Shown here piece by piece: positions 8,183-16,496 of a stretch of 58,161 nt of DNA. Position numbers and translations under genes: made by a program. The notes beneath the pieces were generated by a model. It was not told the DNA's origin. It ran no database searches and worked only from the letters and a program-made list of their open reading frames with translations. This stretch comes from Planctomycetota bacterium (lineage in GTDB: Bacteria; Planctomycetota; Planctomycetia; Gemmatales; Gemmataceae). The DNA lies in NCBI GenBank assembly GCA_016195405.1, contig JACPZP010000118.1, forward strand, positions 1 to 58,161, written 5' to 3'. Position 1 is the first letter of the stretch. Every line of letters starts with the position of its first letter.

Positions 8183-8184
8183 GT

Positions 8185-11100
8185 TCAATGATTGAAGATG
8201 AACTCCAGCGTATTCAACATGCTCCATGCCAGGTCTTCGGCACCTTGCCGGCGATCGGCGCCCTCACGGCGCAGATGGGTGATGGCGATCTCACGTTCGC
8301 GCTCGGTCGGCGGCCGGCAATAAAACGTCCAAAAAAGCTCGTCCACGAGCGACGCATCGTCCTTCATCGTTTTCGCGAGCTTCGCAATCGCGCCGCCTTC
8401 GTGGCTCAGTTTCGCCTGGATTTCCGGCGAGTTCATCAGGTGCAAGACTTGCGAAACGCTAGGCGATTGGCTGCGCTCGCATTCGCACGCCGAGGCTCGC
8501 ACCGGCCGGCCGAACACCTTGAGGAAATAGTGATTGACCTTGCTATCCCAGAGTTGAATGGCGCGATAACCCGACGGCAACGCGTGGAACTTCTCGGGCA
8601 CGCCGGTCGTCTGGCTGACCATGTCGAGCAACACCTCGGCGTCGAGCCGGCGGAAGAGAGCGCGCGAGTAGTTCTGCTCATCCTTGTCGTTGGTCTTGTT
8701 GGGCCGGGTCGAAAGCTGATAGGTGCGCGAGGCCGTGATGGCCCGGATTAGCTGCTTGACGTCGAACTTTTGATCGACCAGGTGCTTCGCAAGGGCGTCG
8801 AGCAACTCGGGGTTGGTGGGCGGATTGGTGGCGCGAACGTCGTCGACCGGCTCGACCAGGCCGCGTCCCAAGAAGTGGGCCCACATGCGATTGGCGAGAT
8901 TGCGGGCGAACCACGGGTTGTCCGGCTTCGTGAGCCAATCGGCGAGCACAACGCGGCGATCGCCGTCGGGCGATTGGTCGGTCATGGCGACGCCTAAGGC
9001 GTGGGCTTGGACAGTTTCGCCAGTGCGGGGATGCTTGGTTTGCGGGTTCCCCTGAGCGAGAACCGCCTCCACCTTTCCCGCGGTCCGCGTGGCCACCGGA
9101 GCGAAAAACGCCAGCATGCCAAAATAATCGGTCTGACTCCAGCGGTCATAAGGATGGTGATGGCACTGGGCACAGGCGATGCGGACGCCCAGAAAAACCT
9201 GCGATAAAGAGCTGGCCGCCTCGCCGGGATTGCCGACCACTTTGAAGAAATTCGCCGGCCCGACCTGATCGAGCGGGCCTTCGGCGGTCAGAAGCTCGCG
9301 CGCGAACTTGTCGAACGGCTTGTTGACGGCCAAGCTTTCGTGAATCCAGCGGTAATAGCCGTAAGCACGTTTGTGGCCCAGCACTTGGCGATCGACGCGC
9401 AAGAGGTCGGCCCATTTGAGCGCCCAGTAATCTGCGTATTCGGGCCGCTCCAGCAGCTCATCCACGAGCTTCACGCGGCGGTCGGCGCGCTTGTCGGCCA
9501 GGAAGCGTTTGGCTTCCGCCGGCGTCGGCAGCGTTCCGATGACGTCGAGATAGACGCGGCGGAGGAAATCGGCGTCGTCGCACAAATCCGAAGGGATGAT
9601 GTTGAGCTTGCGCAGCTTGGCATGGACATGAGCGTCGATGAAGTTGTGTTCGGGCATTTTCGGGTAATTGGCGATCTTTTCCTGGCGCGGGATGATGGCG
9701 CGAAAGACCGCGACTTCGCCCATGTAACTGGCCATGATGGCCGCCTCGCCCGGAAGCTCGCCGGCGCTCATCAGGCCCGCCGCATTGACCATCGCCAAGC
9801 CGTCGTTGTTGGATTGGAAGCGGGCGTGGTGGGTGACGTCGGCTTCGCGGCCATCGCTCCATTTGGCGACCACACGCAATTGCTGCTCCGCCCGGGGCGC
9901 CAAGAGACGCTCCGCCGGCTCAACGCGGATGGCGGTTACCCTGGGCGCATTTGGATCGCCCACAGGAGCGCCGGCAGCGATCCAGCCGCGAATTGTTTCG
10001 AAATCCGTCGTGCCTTTTTGGATCCGGACGCCGCCGCCGTGGGGCACTGCGCCCGAGGCTTTCGCCAAGAGCAGGCTCGCATCGGGCGAAGTCAAGAGGA
10101 CGCGCCGGCCGCGAGCTTCCTTTACTAGGGCAGCGTAGTCGGCCGCCGGATCGAAGCCGAACACCGAGAGCTTAAAGCCGTTCTGCCCCTCGGCGTTGCC
10201 ATGGCAGCCAGAAGAATTGCAACCGTAGCGGTTAAGGAGCGGCGTGATGTCGTTCTCAAAGTGAAACGCGCGCTCCGGCGTAGACTCGGGAACGTCGACG
10301 AGGTAGAGGTCATGCTTGCCATTGCGTTCGGAGACCATCACGAGGCGGCGGCCATCGGGATGCCATGCCGCGTAATCGTCGCGCTCCGGATGACTGGTGA
10401 CGCGGCGGACGTTGGCGCCGTCGGTGTCGATCACGTAGATCTCGAAGTTGTTATCGCGATTGCTGGTGAACGCAATGCGCTTGCCGTCGGGCGACCAGGC
10501 GGGCCGGGTGTCGATGCCGGGGCTCTTCGTCAAGCGGCGGACGTTCGAGCCATCGACGTTCATCACGTAGATTTCGAAGTCGCCGTCGCGGATGGAGCTG
10601 AATGCGATCTGCTTGCCGTCAGGCGAGACCGCGGGCCAACTGTTCATGCCGGGGCCGCTTAGTTCCTTGCGATCCTGTCCTTGATTGTTGACGGAAAAAA
10701 TCTGCGTGCCGCTAGCGGTCGGAAAGTGGAAGAATACGCGGCCGCCGTCAGGCGTGAACGAGGGACGGTGCATGCCCGCGAAGCCGTTGCCGGGGTCGTA
10801 AACGGCATCCTTGTCCGCCTTCGTGTCGCGGATCACGAGCTTCAGGTTGAGGTTTCCCCGGCTCTGCACGTAGGCGTAAAACCGGCCGTCCGCACTGAAG
10901 GCGGCTTCGAATTCGGCAGTCGTAGCATCCGGATGAAGTTTCTGGACCGAACCGTCCGCAAGTTTCAGGCGCATTAGGCTGGTCTGGGTCGGCGATTCCT
11001 GCAACGTAAAGACGATTTCCTGGCCGTCTTTGATGAAGGCCAGATCGGCGCAGAGGCGGCCGTCCGTAGTGAGCTGCTTGGTCTGCGCGTGTACTGGCGC

Positions 11101-11406
11101 GCCGAAAACCGCCCAAGCTACTAGCGCGACTAATCCAAATAGCCGCGCGGTTTTATTGGCCCCCTCTCCCCCCGACGGTTGGGACTCAAACGTTGCAATC
11201 GCGTGATACCGGGGGGAGAGGGATTGGGGGTGAGGGGGGAACGGGCGAATGCGATCTAGGCCACCCCCAACCCCTCTCCCTCCGCCGTTGAGTGGCTTGC
11301 AATGGCCAAGTTTCTCCAGGCGGAGGGAGAGGGGAGCGGAGTGCCCTCCATCTTTGTTTCGTCGGCCTACTACTGGCAAATTAATCGTCGCCCCTCGTTG
11401 ACACAT
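8185..11406 (-). CDS. TolB-like propeller + cytochrome-like + Ig-like + DUF1549 + DUF1553 protein
   Basis: From the ATG at 11406 (AGAGAGG 4 bases upstream) the frame has 1073 residues. A signal-peptide-like segment, LFGLVALVAWAVFGAPVHAQ, appears only at residues about 88-107, after a stretch encoded by palindromic repeats. Then come a PD40/TolB-type propeller (about 115-370, with WSPDGKRIAFTSNRDNNFEI), a planctomycete cytochrome-like domain with CNSSGCH (about 395-401), and an Ig-like BIG2 domain (about 480-560). DUF1549 follows (from about 587, FIDAHVHAKLRKLN), with a second haem-type CAQCH. DUF1553 is last (from about 814, LADWLTKPDNPWFARNLANR). Such proteins are extracytoplasmic and typically paired with DUF1501, as here (11493-12830). 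Their biochemical role is unproven. The true start is uncertain. Confidence 0.85.
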   Translation of the reverse strand: MCQRGATINLPVVGRRNKDGGHSAPLSLRLEKLGHCKPLNGGGRGVGGGLDRIRPFPPHPQSLSPRYHAIATFESQPSGGEGANKTARLFGLVALVAWAVFGAPVHAQTKQLTTDGRLCADLAFIKDGQEIVFTLQESPTQTSLMRLKLADGSVQKLHPDATTAEFEAAFSADGRFYAYVQSRGNLNLKLVIRDTKADKDAVYDPGNGFAGMHRPSFTPDGGRVFFHFPTASGTQIFSVNNQGQDRKELSGPGMNSWPAVSPDGKQIAFSSIRDGDFEIYVMNVDGSNVRRLTKSPGIDTRPAWSPDGKRIAFTSNRDNNFEIYVIDTDGANVRRVTSHPERDDYAAWHPDGRRLVMVSERNGKHDLYLVDVPESTPERAFHFENDITPLLNRYGCNSSGCHGNAEGQNGFKLSVFGFDPAADYAALVKEARGRRVLLTSPDASLLLAKASGAVPHGGGVRIQKGTTDFETIRGWIAAGAPVGDPNAPRVTAIRVEPAERLLAPRAEQQLRVVAKWSDGREADVTHHARFQSNNDGLAMVNAAGLMSAGELPGEAAIMASYMGEVAVFRAIIPRQEKIANYPKMPEHNFIDAHVHAKLRKLNIIPSDLCDDADFLRRVYLDVIGTLPTPAEAKRFLADKRADRRVKLVDELLERPEYADYWALKWADLLRVDRQVLGHKRAYGYYRWIHESLAVNKPFDKFARELLTAEGPLDQVGPANFFKVVGNPGEAASSLSQVFLGVRIACAQCHHHPYDRWSQTDYFGMLAFFAPVATRTAGKVEAVLAQGNPQTKHPRTGETVQAHALGVAMTDQSPDGDRRVVLADWLTKPDNPWFARNLANRMWAHFLGRGLVEPVDDVRATNPPTNPELLDALAKHLVDQKFDVKQLIRAITASRTYQLSTRPNKTNDKDEQNYSRALFRRLDAEVLLDMVSQTTGVPEKFHALPSGYRAIQLWDSKVNHYFLKVFGRPVRASACECERSQSPSVSQVLHLMNSPEIQAKLSHEGGAIAKLAKTMKDDASLVDELFWTFYCRPPTEREREIAITHLRREGADRRQGAEDLAWSMLNTLEFIFNH
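11162..11222. repeat. Inverted repeat, CCCTCTCCCCCCG type, inside the 5' part of a reading frame
   Basis: CCCTCTCCCCCCG near 11162-11177 pairs with CGGGGGGAGAGGG at about 11208-11220. The element lies between the putative start and the signal-peptide codons of the DUF1549/DUF1553 gene. A related palindrome follows at 11272-11334. Confidence 0.75.
11272..11334. repeat. Inverted repeat, CCCCTCTCCCTCCGCC type
   Basis: The arms CCCCTCTCCCTCCGCC (11272-11287) and GGCGGAGGGAGAGGGG (11319-11334) are exact complements around a 31-base spacer. Together with the similar element at 11162-11222 it makes up most of the odd N-terminal extension of the DUF1549/DUF1553 frame. Elements of this kind look like small mobile palindromes. 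Confidence 0.8.
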
Positions 11407-11467
11407 AACGCCTCTCTTGCGTCTCGTGGCTCGCTCGGCGGTTTCGAGTGCCCGAATAGTGTACGGT

Positions 11468-11487
11468 CGCGCTAACCCGCAAGCGGG
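11468..11487. repeat. Single arm of the GCTTGCGGGTTAGCG repeat
   Basis: CGCGCTAACCCGCAAGCGGG matches the arms of the palindromes at 4526-4576 and 16441-16458. Only one arm is seen here. It sits just beyond the stop of the DUF1501 gene that ends at 11493. Confidence 0.65.
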
Positions 11488-11492
11488 ATTCA

Positions 11493-12830
11493 TCAATCGA
11501 ACAACCCCGAAATCACGCGTCCCCCGGTCAGCACGCGCATCTCCGCGCGGGCCTGCGAAGGAACCCCGGCGCGGTCGAGAATCGTCGTGCCGACCATGAG
11601 CGGCGTGATCGGCTCGGTGATCGGCTCCTGGCCCAAGCGATCGCTTTCGCCCAGCACCAGGCCCGGACGCACGCCGGCGCCGGCCCAGATCGAGAAGTAG
11701 CAGTTGGGCCAATGGTCGCGCGAGGCCTGGCCGTTGATCCGCGGCGTGCGGCCAAACTCGCCCATCGCCAGGACCAGCGTGTGCTCGAGCAGGCCGCGCT
11801 CCTGCAAATCGTCCAGCAATACGCTGAAGACGCGGTCGAAGATCGGGCAATGGCGGTCGGCGAGCATCTCAAAGTTGTAAATGTGCGTGTCCCAACCGAA
11901 GTCGCAGTTGGGCGTCATCGCTTCGACGTATTGGCTCCAGTTGACCTGGATGTACGGCACGCGTGCTTCGACCAGCCGGCGGGCAAGCAGGCAGCTTTGG
12001 CCGAATGATGTTTGCCCGTACGCGTCGCGCGCCTGTTGGCTCTCGCGGTTTAGATCGAGGGCGATGCGCGCTTCGGGCGACGTCAGCAGCGAATAAGCGC
12101 GACGACACGTGCTGTCCCAGCGCTGCAATTCGCCCTGTTCGGTTTGGCGGCGGAGTTGGTCGAAGGATTGCACGAGCTGCCGGCGATCCGCGAGGTGTTG
12201 GGGGGTCAATCCCTTCAACAGGCGCAGGGCCGGGATGTCGATCTGGCCGCGATCGGTGCAGCCGACCTGGAATGGATCGTGGTTATGGCCCCAGACGCCG
12301 CCGCCGTAGCCGCGCATGATGCCGACGACGTCGCGCGGCGAGCCTCTGCCGATGGAGGCAAACGACGGCAGGCGGTCCTGGCCGCGATGCCTGGCGAGGA
12401 TGGAGCCGAAATTGGGTGCGATGCCGGCCGCCTCGTCGGGATTGCCTGTCAGGCCGATGGTGCCAGCTTCGGTGTGGCCAGTATGGAAATTCTTGTTAGA
12501 GCGGACCAACGCGAAGCGGTTGCTGCGCGCCGCCAAGCGCGGCAACACCTCGGTAAAGCGAAGGCCGGGCGTGCGTGTCGGGATGGTGGCGAAAGGGCCG
12601 CGATATTCGGGCGGTGCGTTCGGCTTGGGATCGAAGGTATCGAGATGACTCGGCGCGCCCCAGAGCCAAAGCAGAATGACCGAATGGGCCCGTGCCTGGC
12701 CGTAGTCCTGGCTCGTTGCGGCGGCGGGCAGCATGGCGCTGGCAAAGGGGGCGAGCAGGCCCGCTTTCAAGAAGGCGCGCCGACTCACTCCGTCGCAGGT
12801 CCGCGCCCTGAAACTGCCGACTTCCAGCAT
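11493..12830 (-). CDS. DUF1501 protein with twin-arginine-type leader
   Basis: A 445-residue sulfatase-superfamily-like protein. The leader CDGVSRRAFLKAGLLAPFAS has the RR motif of Tat export. The core motifs of DUF1501 are present: LWLWGAPSHLDTFDPKP (about residues 54-70), VLPRLAARSNRFALVRS, WDTHIYNFE, and VLAMGEFGRTPRINGQASRD, whose Asp/His residues would bind metal in the alkaline phosphatase fold. It lies upstream of, and on the same strand as, the DUF1549/DUF1553 gene, the usual planctomycete pairing. It probably works outside the cytoplasm; the substrate is not known. The ATG at 12830 starts 13 residues before the RR motif, which fits. Confidence 0.93.
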   Translation of the reverse strand: MLEVGSFRARTCDGVSRRAFLKAGLLAPFASAMLPAAATSQDYGQARAHSVILLWLWGAPSHLDTFDPKPNAPPEYRGPFATIPTRTPGLRFTEVLPRLAARSNRFALVRSNKNFHTGHTEAGTIGLTGNPDEAAGIAPNFGSILARHRGQDRLPSFASIGRGSPRDVVGIMRGYGGGVWGHNHDPFQVGCTDRGQIDIPALRLLKGLTPQHLADRRQLVQSFDQLRRQTEQGELQRWDSTCRRAYSLLTSPEARIALDLNRESQQARDAYGQTSFGQSCLLARRLVEARVPYIQVNWSQYVEAMTPNCDFGWDTHIYNFEMLADRHCPIFDRVFSVLLDDLQERGLLEHTLVLAMGEFGRTPRINGQASRDHWPNCYFSIWAGAGVRPGLVLGESDRLGQEPITEPITPLMVGTTILDRAGVPSQARAEMRVLTGGRVISGLFD

Positions 12831-12956
12831 GTCTCACGCCCCCCAAACCGACGTGTAGCTCAATTTTTGTGAATTCGGCTACGAGAGACATTGTACCGTG
12901 CGACAGCGTCCATCCCACAGGAAAAAACGGCCTGGTTCAGGAACTGAGGTTTTTGA

Positions 12957-13037
12957 GTGGCACGCCCTGAGGTACTCCGAAGGGCGTGGTTCGCTTGCAC
13001 GCCCGCACGCCCTTCGGAGTACCTCAGGGCGTGCCAC
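12957..13037. repeat. Perfect 32-base inverted repeat
   Basis: Positions 12957-12988 and 13006-13037 are exact reverse complements. They start GTGGCACGCCCTGAGGTACT and surround a 17-base loop. The element lies between two divergent genes (DUF1501 and the YheT-like hydrolase), so a simple terminator role is unlikely. Perfect arms imply recent arrival or strong selection. Confidence 0.9.
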
Positions 13038-13091
13038 CCACCGCTTGTGCCATGCCCAAAACCAAAGTCGCGGCACTCCTATAATGAACAT

Positions 13092-14084
13092 ATGGAACAG
13101 GCTTTTCGGCCATTGCCGTTGCTTAGCAATCCACATCTGCAAACGCTGCTGTCTACGTTGTTAAAGAAGAGGTCGACGTTTCTTCCCGTTGCGTTTCGCA
13201 AGATCCGCCTCGACGACGGCGACGCCCTGGCCGTGGATGACACGACTCCGCGAGCTTGGCTGGGTGGCGATCCGATAGCGCTCTTGGTTCACGGCCTAGG
13301 CGGCACGGCGCGCTCCGGGTACATGGTTCGAATCGCCGACCGCCTCAACCGTGCCGGCTTGCGTGTCTTACGCATGAATCTTCGCGGCGCGGGGGCGGGG
13401 GTGCGCTTGGCGCGCAAAACATACCACGCGGGATGTTCCAGCGATGTGCGGGCGGTTGTCGAGAGTCTGCAGAAAGAAGCACCAAATTCGCCCCTTTTTC
13501 TGGCCGGTTTCTCACTGGGAGGGAATATCGTCCTGAAACTGGCGGGCGAGGAGTCGCTGAATCCGCTGCCGAGCTTGAAGGGTGTCGCCGCCGTCGCGCC
13601 GCCCATCGACATGATTGAGTGCAGCAGGCTTTTGAGTGCGCAGCCGTTCTACGACCGCTATTTCGCGCGCAGCTTGCGGATTCAGGTGAGCCGCCATCAG
13701 CGCATGTTCCCCGATCTCCCGGCGGTGCGCTTTCCGAAAGTACAAAGTCTTCGGGCATTCGACGACGCCTATACCGCGCCGCGCAACGGATTCGCAGATT
13801 CGTTGGACTATTACCGCCGCACGTCCGCATTGCCGTTGACGCCCAAGATTCGGGTGCCAGCCTTCATCCTTGCGTCGCGCGACGATCCGTTCATCTCGGC
13901 GGCGTCGTTCGAAGGGCTACCGCGCAACGGAACGATCAAAGTTGTGCTTCAACAGCACGGAGGCCATCTGGGGTTCTTGGGATGGGACGGCGCCGGCGGC
14001 ATTCGCTGGGCGGAGCGCCGAGTCGCGGAGTGGTTAATCGTGCAAGCCCGCACGCGAGTCTTCGAGCGTGCGGGGTTTTCATAA
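13092..14084 (+). CDS. YheT-like alpha/beta hydrolase
   Basis: A 330-residue hydrolase of the YheT/COG0429 type. It starts MEQAFRPLPLLSNPHLQTLL, the usual opening of this family (the LSNPHLQTLL segment). The oxyanion region is LLVHGLGGTARSGYM (about residues 65-79), and the nucleophile elbow is LAGFSLGGNIVLKL (Ser about 141). The acid is in LASRDDPF and the His in QQHGGHLGF near the end. Members act as esterases or lipases of uncertain substrate. The last 14 residues (from VQARTRV) are encoded by a palindromic repeat that also supplies the stop codon. There is no clear Shine-Dalgarno before the ATG at 13092; the family start supports it. Confidence 0.9.
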   Translation: MEQAFRPLPLLSNPHLQTLLSTLLKKRSTFLPVAFRKIRLDDGDALAVDDTTPRAWLGGDPIALLVHGLGGTARSGYMVRIADRLNRAGLRVLRMNLRGAGAGVRLARKTYHAGCSSDVRAVVESLQKEAPNSPLFLAGFSLGGNIVLKLAGEESLNPLPSLKGVAAVAPPIDMIECSRLLSAQPFYDRYFARSLRIQVSRHQRMFPDLPAVRFPKVQSLRAFDDAYTAPRNGFADSLDYYRRTSALPLTPKIRVPAFILASRDDPFISAASFEGLPRNGTIKVVLQQHGGHLGFLGWDGAGGIRWAERRVAEWLIVQARTRVFERAGFS

Positions 14085-14118
14085 CCCCGCACGCTCGAAG
14101 ACTCGCCCGCGGGCTTGG
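14042..14118. repeat. Palindromic repeat, GAGTCTTCGAGC type, overlapping a gene end
   Basis: Arms at 14042-14077 and 14083-14118 are near-perfect complements, each containing GCGAGTCTTCGAGCGTGCGG. The left arm encodes the end of the YheT-like hydrolase and the stop TAA lies in the loop. The right arm ends 3 bases before the stop of the convergent aminotransferase gene. A related copy lies at 29898-29925. The hairpin could serve as a two-way terminator. Confidence 0.9.
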
Positions 14119-14120
14119 CT

Positions 14121-15257
14121 CTAACTTTTTGCGTATTCTGTTTGTGCCGCCGCCACGCCTTTACCGATATCCACCGGATGGCCCAGGTCATGCAAGGCCA
14201 GCTCGACGCCGGCGATGGCAGCCAGAATATCGAACCAGTCGATGTAGCCCATGTGCGCAAGGCGAATGATCTTGCCCTTGAGCGTGTCTTGACCGTTGGC
14301 GAGCTTGAGACCGTAGTGCTTCTCCAATCGGCCAAGCAGGTCGCTGCTGTCTATTCCCGGTGGCGCCTTGACGACGGTCAGGGCGTTGTTGGGCGGATTG
14401 GCAAATATCTCCAGGCCCAGACCCTTGAATCCCGCGCGTGCGCCGGCGGCATAACGGGCTTGGCGCTTCCAGATGTTTTCCATGCCCTCCGCCAGAATTC
14501 GCTTGAGGCTGACACGCAGCGCCCGGATCAGCGTATGCGCAGGGGTGTACGGCGTGTCGTTGGTTTCGAGGCTCTTGCGGGCCTTCTTGAGATCGAAGTA
14601 AAACGTGCGCGGCGTCGAGTTATTCTCGATCACCCTCCAGGCCTTGTCGCTGACGGACAGAAACGCCAATCCGGGCGGCATCATCAGCGCTTTCTGCGAG
14701 CCGGTGCAAACGATATCGATGTTCCATTGATCGGTGCGGCATTCGATCGGTCCCAAGCCGCTGATGGCATCCACGATGTGAATTGCTGGCGTCCGTGCGA
14801 TGAGGTGGCTGAACGCCTTGATGTCATGGCCGACGCCGGTGGACGTTTCGCTCAATGTCGAGCAAACTGCGACCGCGTCTGGATGATCCGCCAGCGCCTT
14901 TTGCAGTTGCTCGGGCTGAACCGCTTGGCCGTAGGGCACGGTGATATTGACCGACTCTAGGCCGAAAGCCTTGGCGATGCTGCGCCAGCGTTCGCCGAAT
15001 CGTCCCGCTATTAGGCAGATGATCTTCCTCCCCGGCGGGACGCAATTCACCAATGCGGCTTCCAAAGCGCCTGTGCCGGAGCTAGTGAGCGGCAGAATCG
15101 GGTTTTTCGTCATGAAGACAGCTTGCAAGTCCTGGTGTACTTCAGCTAAGAGTTGCCGAAACTCGCTGGACCGATGGAAGAACACCGGCTTGGCCAATTC
15201 CAGCAAGGTTTCTTCGGGAACGGGGGTCGGGCCGGGCGTTAGAAGGCGGAATTTCAT
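14121..15257 (-). CDS. Class V aminotransferase (serine/alanine-glyoxylate type)
   Basis: A 378-residue PLP enzyme. It opens MKFRLLTPGPTPVPEETL, the typical start of alanine-glyoxylate or serine-glyoxylate aminotransferases. Other signatures are SSGTGALEAALVN for cofactor phosphate binding, the IVDAISGLG Asp that contacts the pyridine, and CTGSQKALMMPPGLAF with the Schiff-base lysine. It likely transfers an amino group between alanine or serine and glyoxylate; related proteins include purine catabolism and phosphonate enzymes. AGGAG lies 7 bases before the ATG at 15257, which makes this start better than one 9 codons upstream. It is last in a minus-strand series. Confidence 0.92.
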   Translation of the reverse strand: MKFRLLTPGPTPVPEETLLELAKPVFFHRSSEFRQLLAEVHQDLQAVFMTKNPILPLTSSGTGALEAALVNCVPPGRKIICLIAGRFGERWRSIAKAFGLESVNITVPYGQAVQPEQLQKALADHPDAVAVCSTLSETSTGVGHDIKAFSHLIARTPAIHIVDAISGLGPIECRTDQWNIDIVCTGSQKALMMPPGLAFLSVSDKAWRVIENNSTPRTFYFDLKKARKSLETNDTPYTPAHTLIRALRVSLKRILAEGMENIWKRQARYAAGARAGFKGLGLEIFANPPNNALTVVKAPPGIDSSDLLGRLEKHYGLKLANGQDTLKGKIIRLAHMGYIDWFDILAAIAGVELALHDLGHPVDIGKGVAAAQTEYAKS

Positions 15258-15344
15258 GCGTGCTCCTGGAAACGAACCGGACAATCATCCAATCCATATT
15301 GTAAGGGTCCCGGCGAGACGTATGCCCGGTTCTGCGAACCGGGG

Positions 15345-16430
15345 CTAAACACTGGCAGGCGCCGGCAGATGGTAGAACGCTAACGCCAAGATCGCGTACA
15401 CGGCCAGCAACAGCGCTCCTTCCATCCAATGCGTCTCGCCGTCGCCTGCGACCAACGCGAGGATGGCGATCGCGATCACTATCGCCACCACCTCCATAGC
15501 CGAGAAATGCAGATCGAGCGGATGTCCGATAATCAGGCTTGCGAACACTAGAAACGGTGCCACGAACAGGGCGATTTGCAGGCTGCTGCCGACGGCGATC
15601 GTGACCGCCAAATCCATCTTGTTCTTCATGGCCACAAGGACGGCCGTTGAGTGCTCGGCGGCGTTGCCGATGATCGCAACGACGATGACGCCGACGAAAA
15701 TCTTGCTCATTCCTATCGACTCGGCGGCGGCGTTGACGGAACCGACCAGGAATTCGCTCATGACGGCGACCGCCGCCGTGGCGACCAGCAGCACAACAAA
15801 AGATGTGGTTCGACTCCACTCCGGCGTCGCATGTCCTTCATCGCCGCCGAAAAGATGCTGATGCGTCTTGAGCGTGAAGACGAGGCTGAGGACATAGAGC
15901 ACCGCGAGAACGACGGCGATCTCTTCACTCAGATACTCAATGGTCTGGGCGCGGTCCGCCGTGGATACCGCGCTCTGCGCCAAGAAATGGTATATAGCTG
16001 GAATGATCAGCCCGACTGAAGCAAGCGCAAGCAGCGTGGCGCCCAGGCTGGCGGCGGTGCGGTTGAACGTCTGGCGCGGGTAACGCAAGCCCCCGGCGAC
16101 GATGGCGACGCCAAGCACGAGCAGGATATTGCCGATGATCGACCCGGTAATGCTCGCTTTCACCAACTCGATCTCGCCTTTCCAGATGGCTAAAAGCGCG
16201 ATGATCAACTCGGCGGCGTTGCCGAAGCTGGCGTTCAAGAGACCGCCGGCTGTCGGGCCCATACTGTCGGCAAGGTTCTCGGTCGCCCGGCCCATCAGTC
16301 CCGCTAAGGGAATGATGGCAACTCCAGAGGCAAGAAAGATCGACAGTTCGTTTGCGTGGATGACCTCAAGCACCACCGCCACGGGCAGCGCGATCAGAAG
16401 CCAATAGAAAGGCTCGATGCGAAACCCCAT
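15345..16430 (-). CDS. Calcium/proton antiporter, CaxA/CAX family
   Basis: A 361-residue integral membrane protein with about 11 hydrophobic segments. The two diagnostic alpha repeats are present: LLNASFGNAAELIIALLA (about residues 63-80) and VAIIGNAAEHSTAVLVAMK (about 250-268). Their glutamates bind Ca2+ in the exchange site. The protein would export Ca2+ in exchange for protons across the inner membrane. A Shine-Dalgarno GGAGGA precedes the ATG at 16430. A palindromic repeat separates it from the MFS gene upstream. Confidence 0.95.
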   Translation of the reverse strand: MGFRIEPFYWLLIALPVAVVLEVIHANELSIFLASGVAIIPLAGLMGRATENLADSMGPTAGGLLNASFGNAAELIIALLAIWKGEIELVKASITGSIIGNILLVLGVAIVAGGLRYPRQTFNRTAASLGATLLALASVGLIIPAIYHFLAQSAVSTADRAQTIEYLSEEIAVVLAVLYVLSLVFTLKTHQHLFGGDEGHATPEWSRTTSFVVLLVATAAVAVMSEFLVGSVNAAAESIGMSKIFVGVIVVAIIGNAAEHSTAVLVAMKNKMDLAVTIAVGSSLQIALFVAPFLVFASLIIGHPLDLHFSAMEVVAIVIAIAILALVAGDGETHWMEGALLLAVYAILALAFYHLPAPASV

Positions 16431-16440
16431 CGCGTCCTCC

Positions 16441-16496
16441 GCGCTTGCGGGTTAGCGCCGCCTAAGTAGCGCATATATCGCGCTAAACCGCGAACG
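16441..16496. repeat. Imperfect palindromic repeat, GCTTGCGGGTTAGCG type
   Basis: The left arm GCGCTTGCGGGTTAGCGC (16441-16458) matches the arms of the repeat at 4526. A degenerate complementary arm, GCGCTAAACCGCGAACG, lies at 16480-16496 and encodes the last residues (PFAV) and stop codon of the MFS gene. It sits between two co-directional genes. Confidence 0.7.

Noticed and set aside
13323..13345. GGTTCGAATC-like sequence considered as a tRNA T-arm
   Set aside because: It lies inside the hydrolase gene, and no acceptor stem or anticodon arm can be formed around it. No tRNA or rRNA gene was found anywhere in the window.
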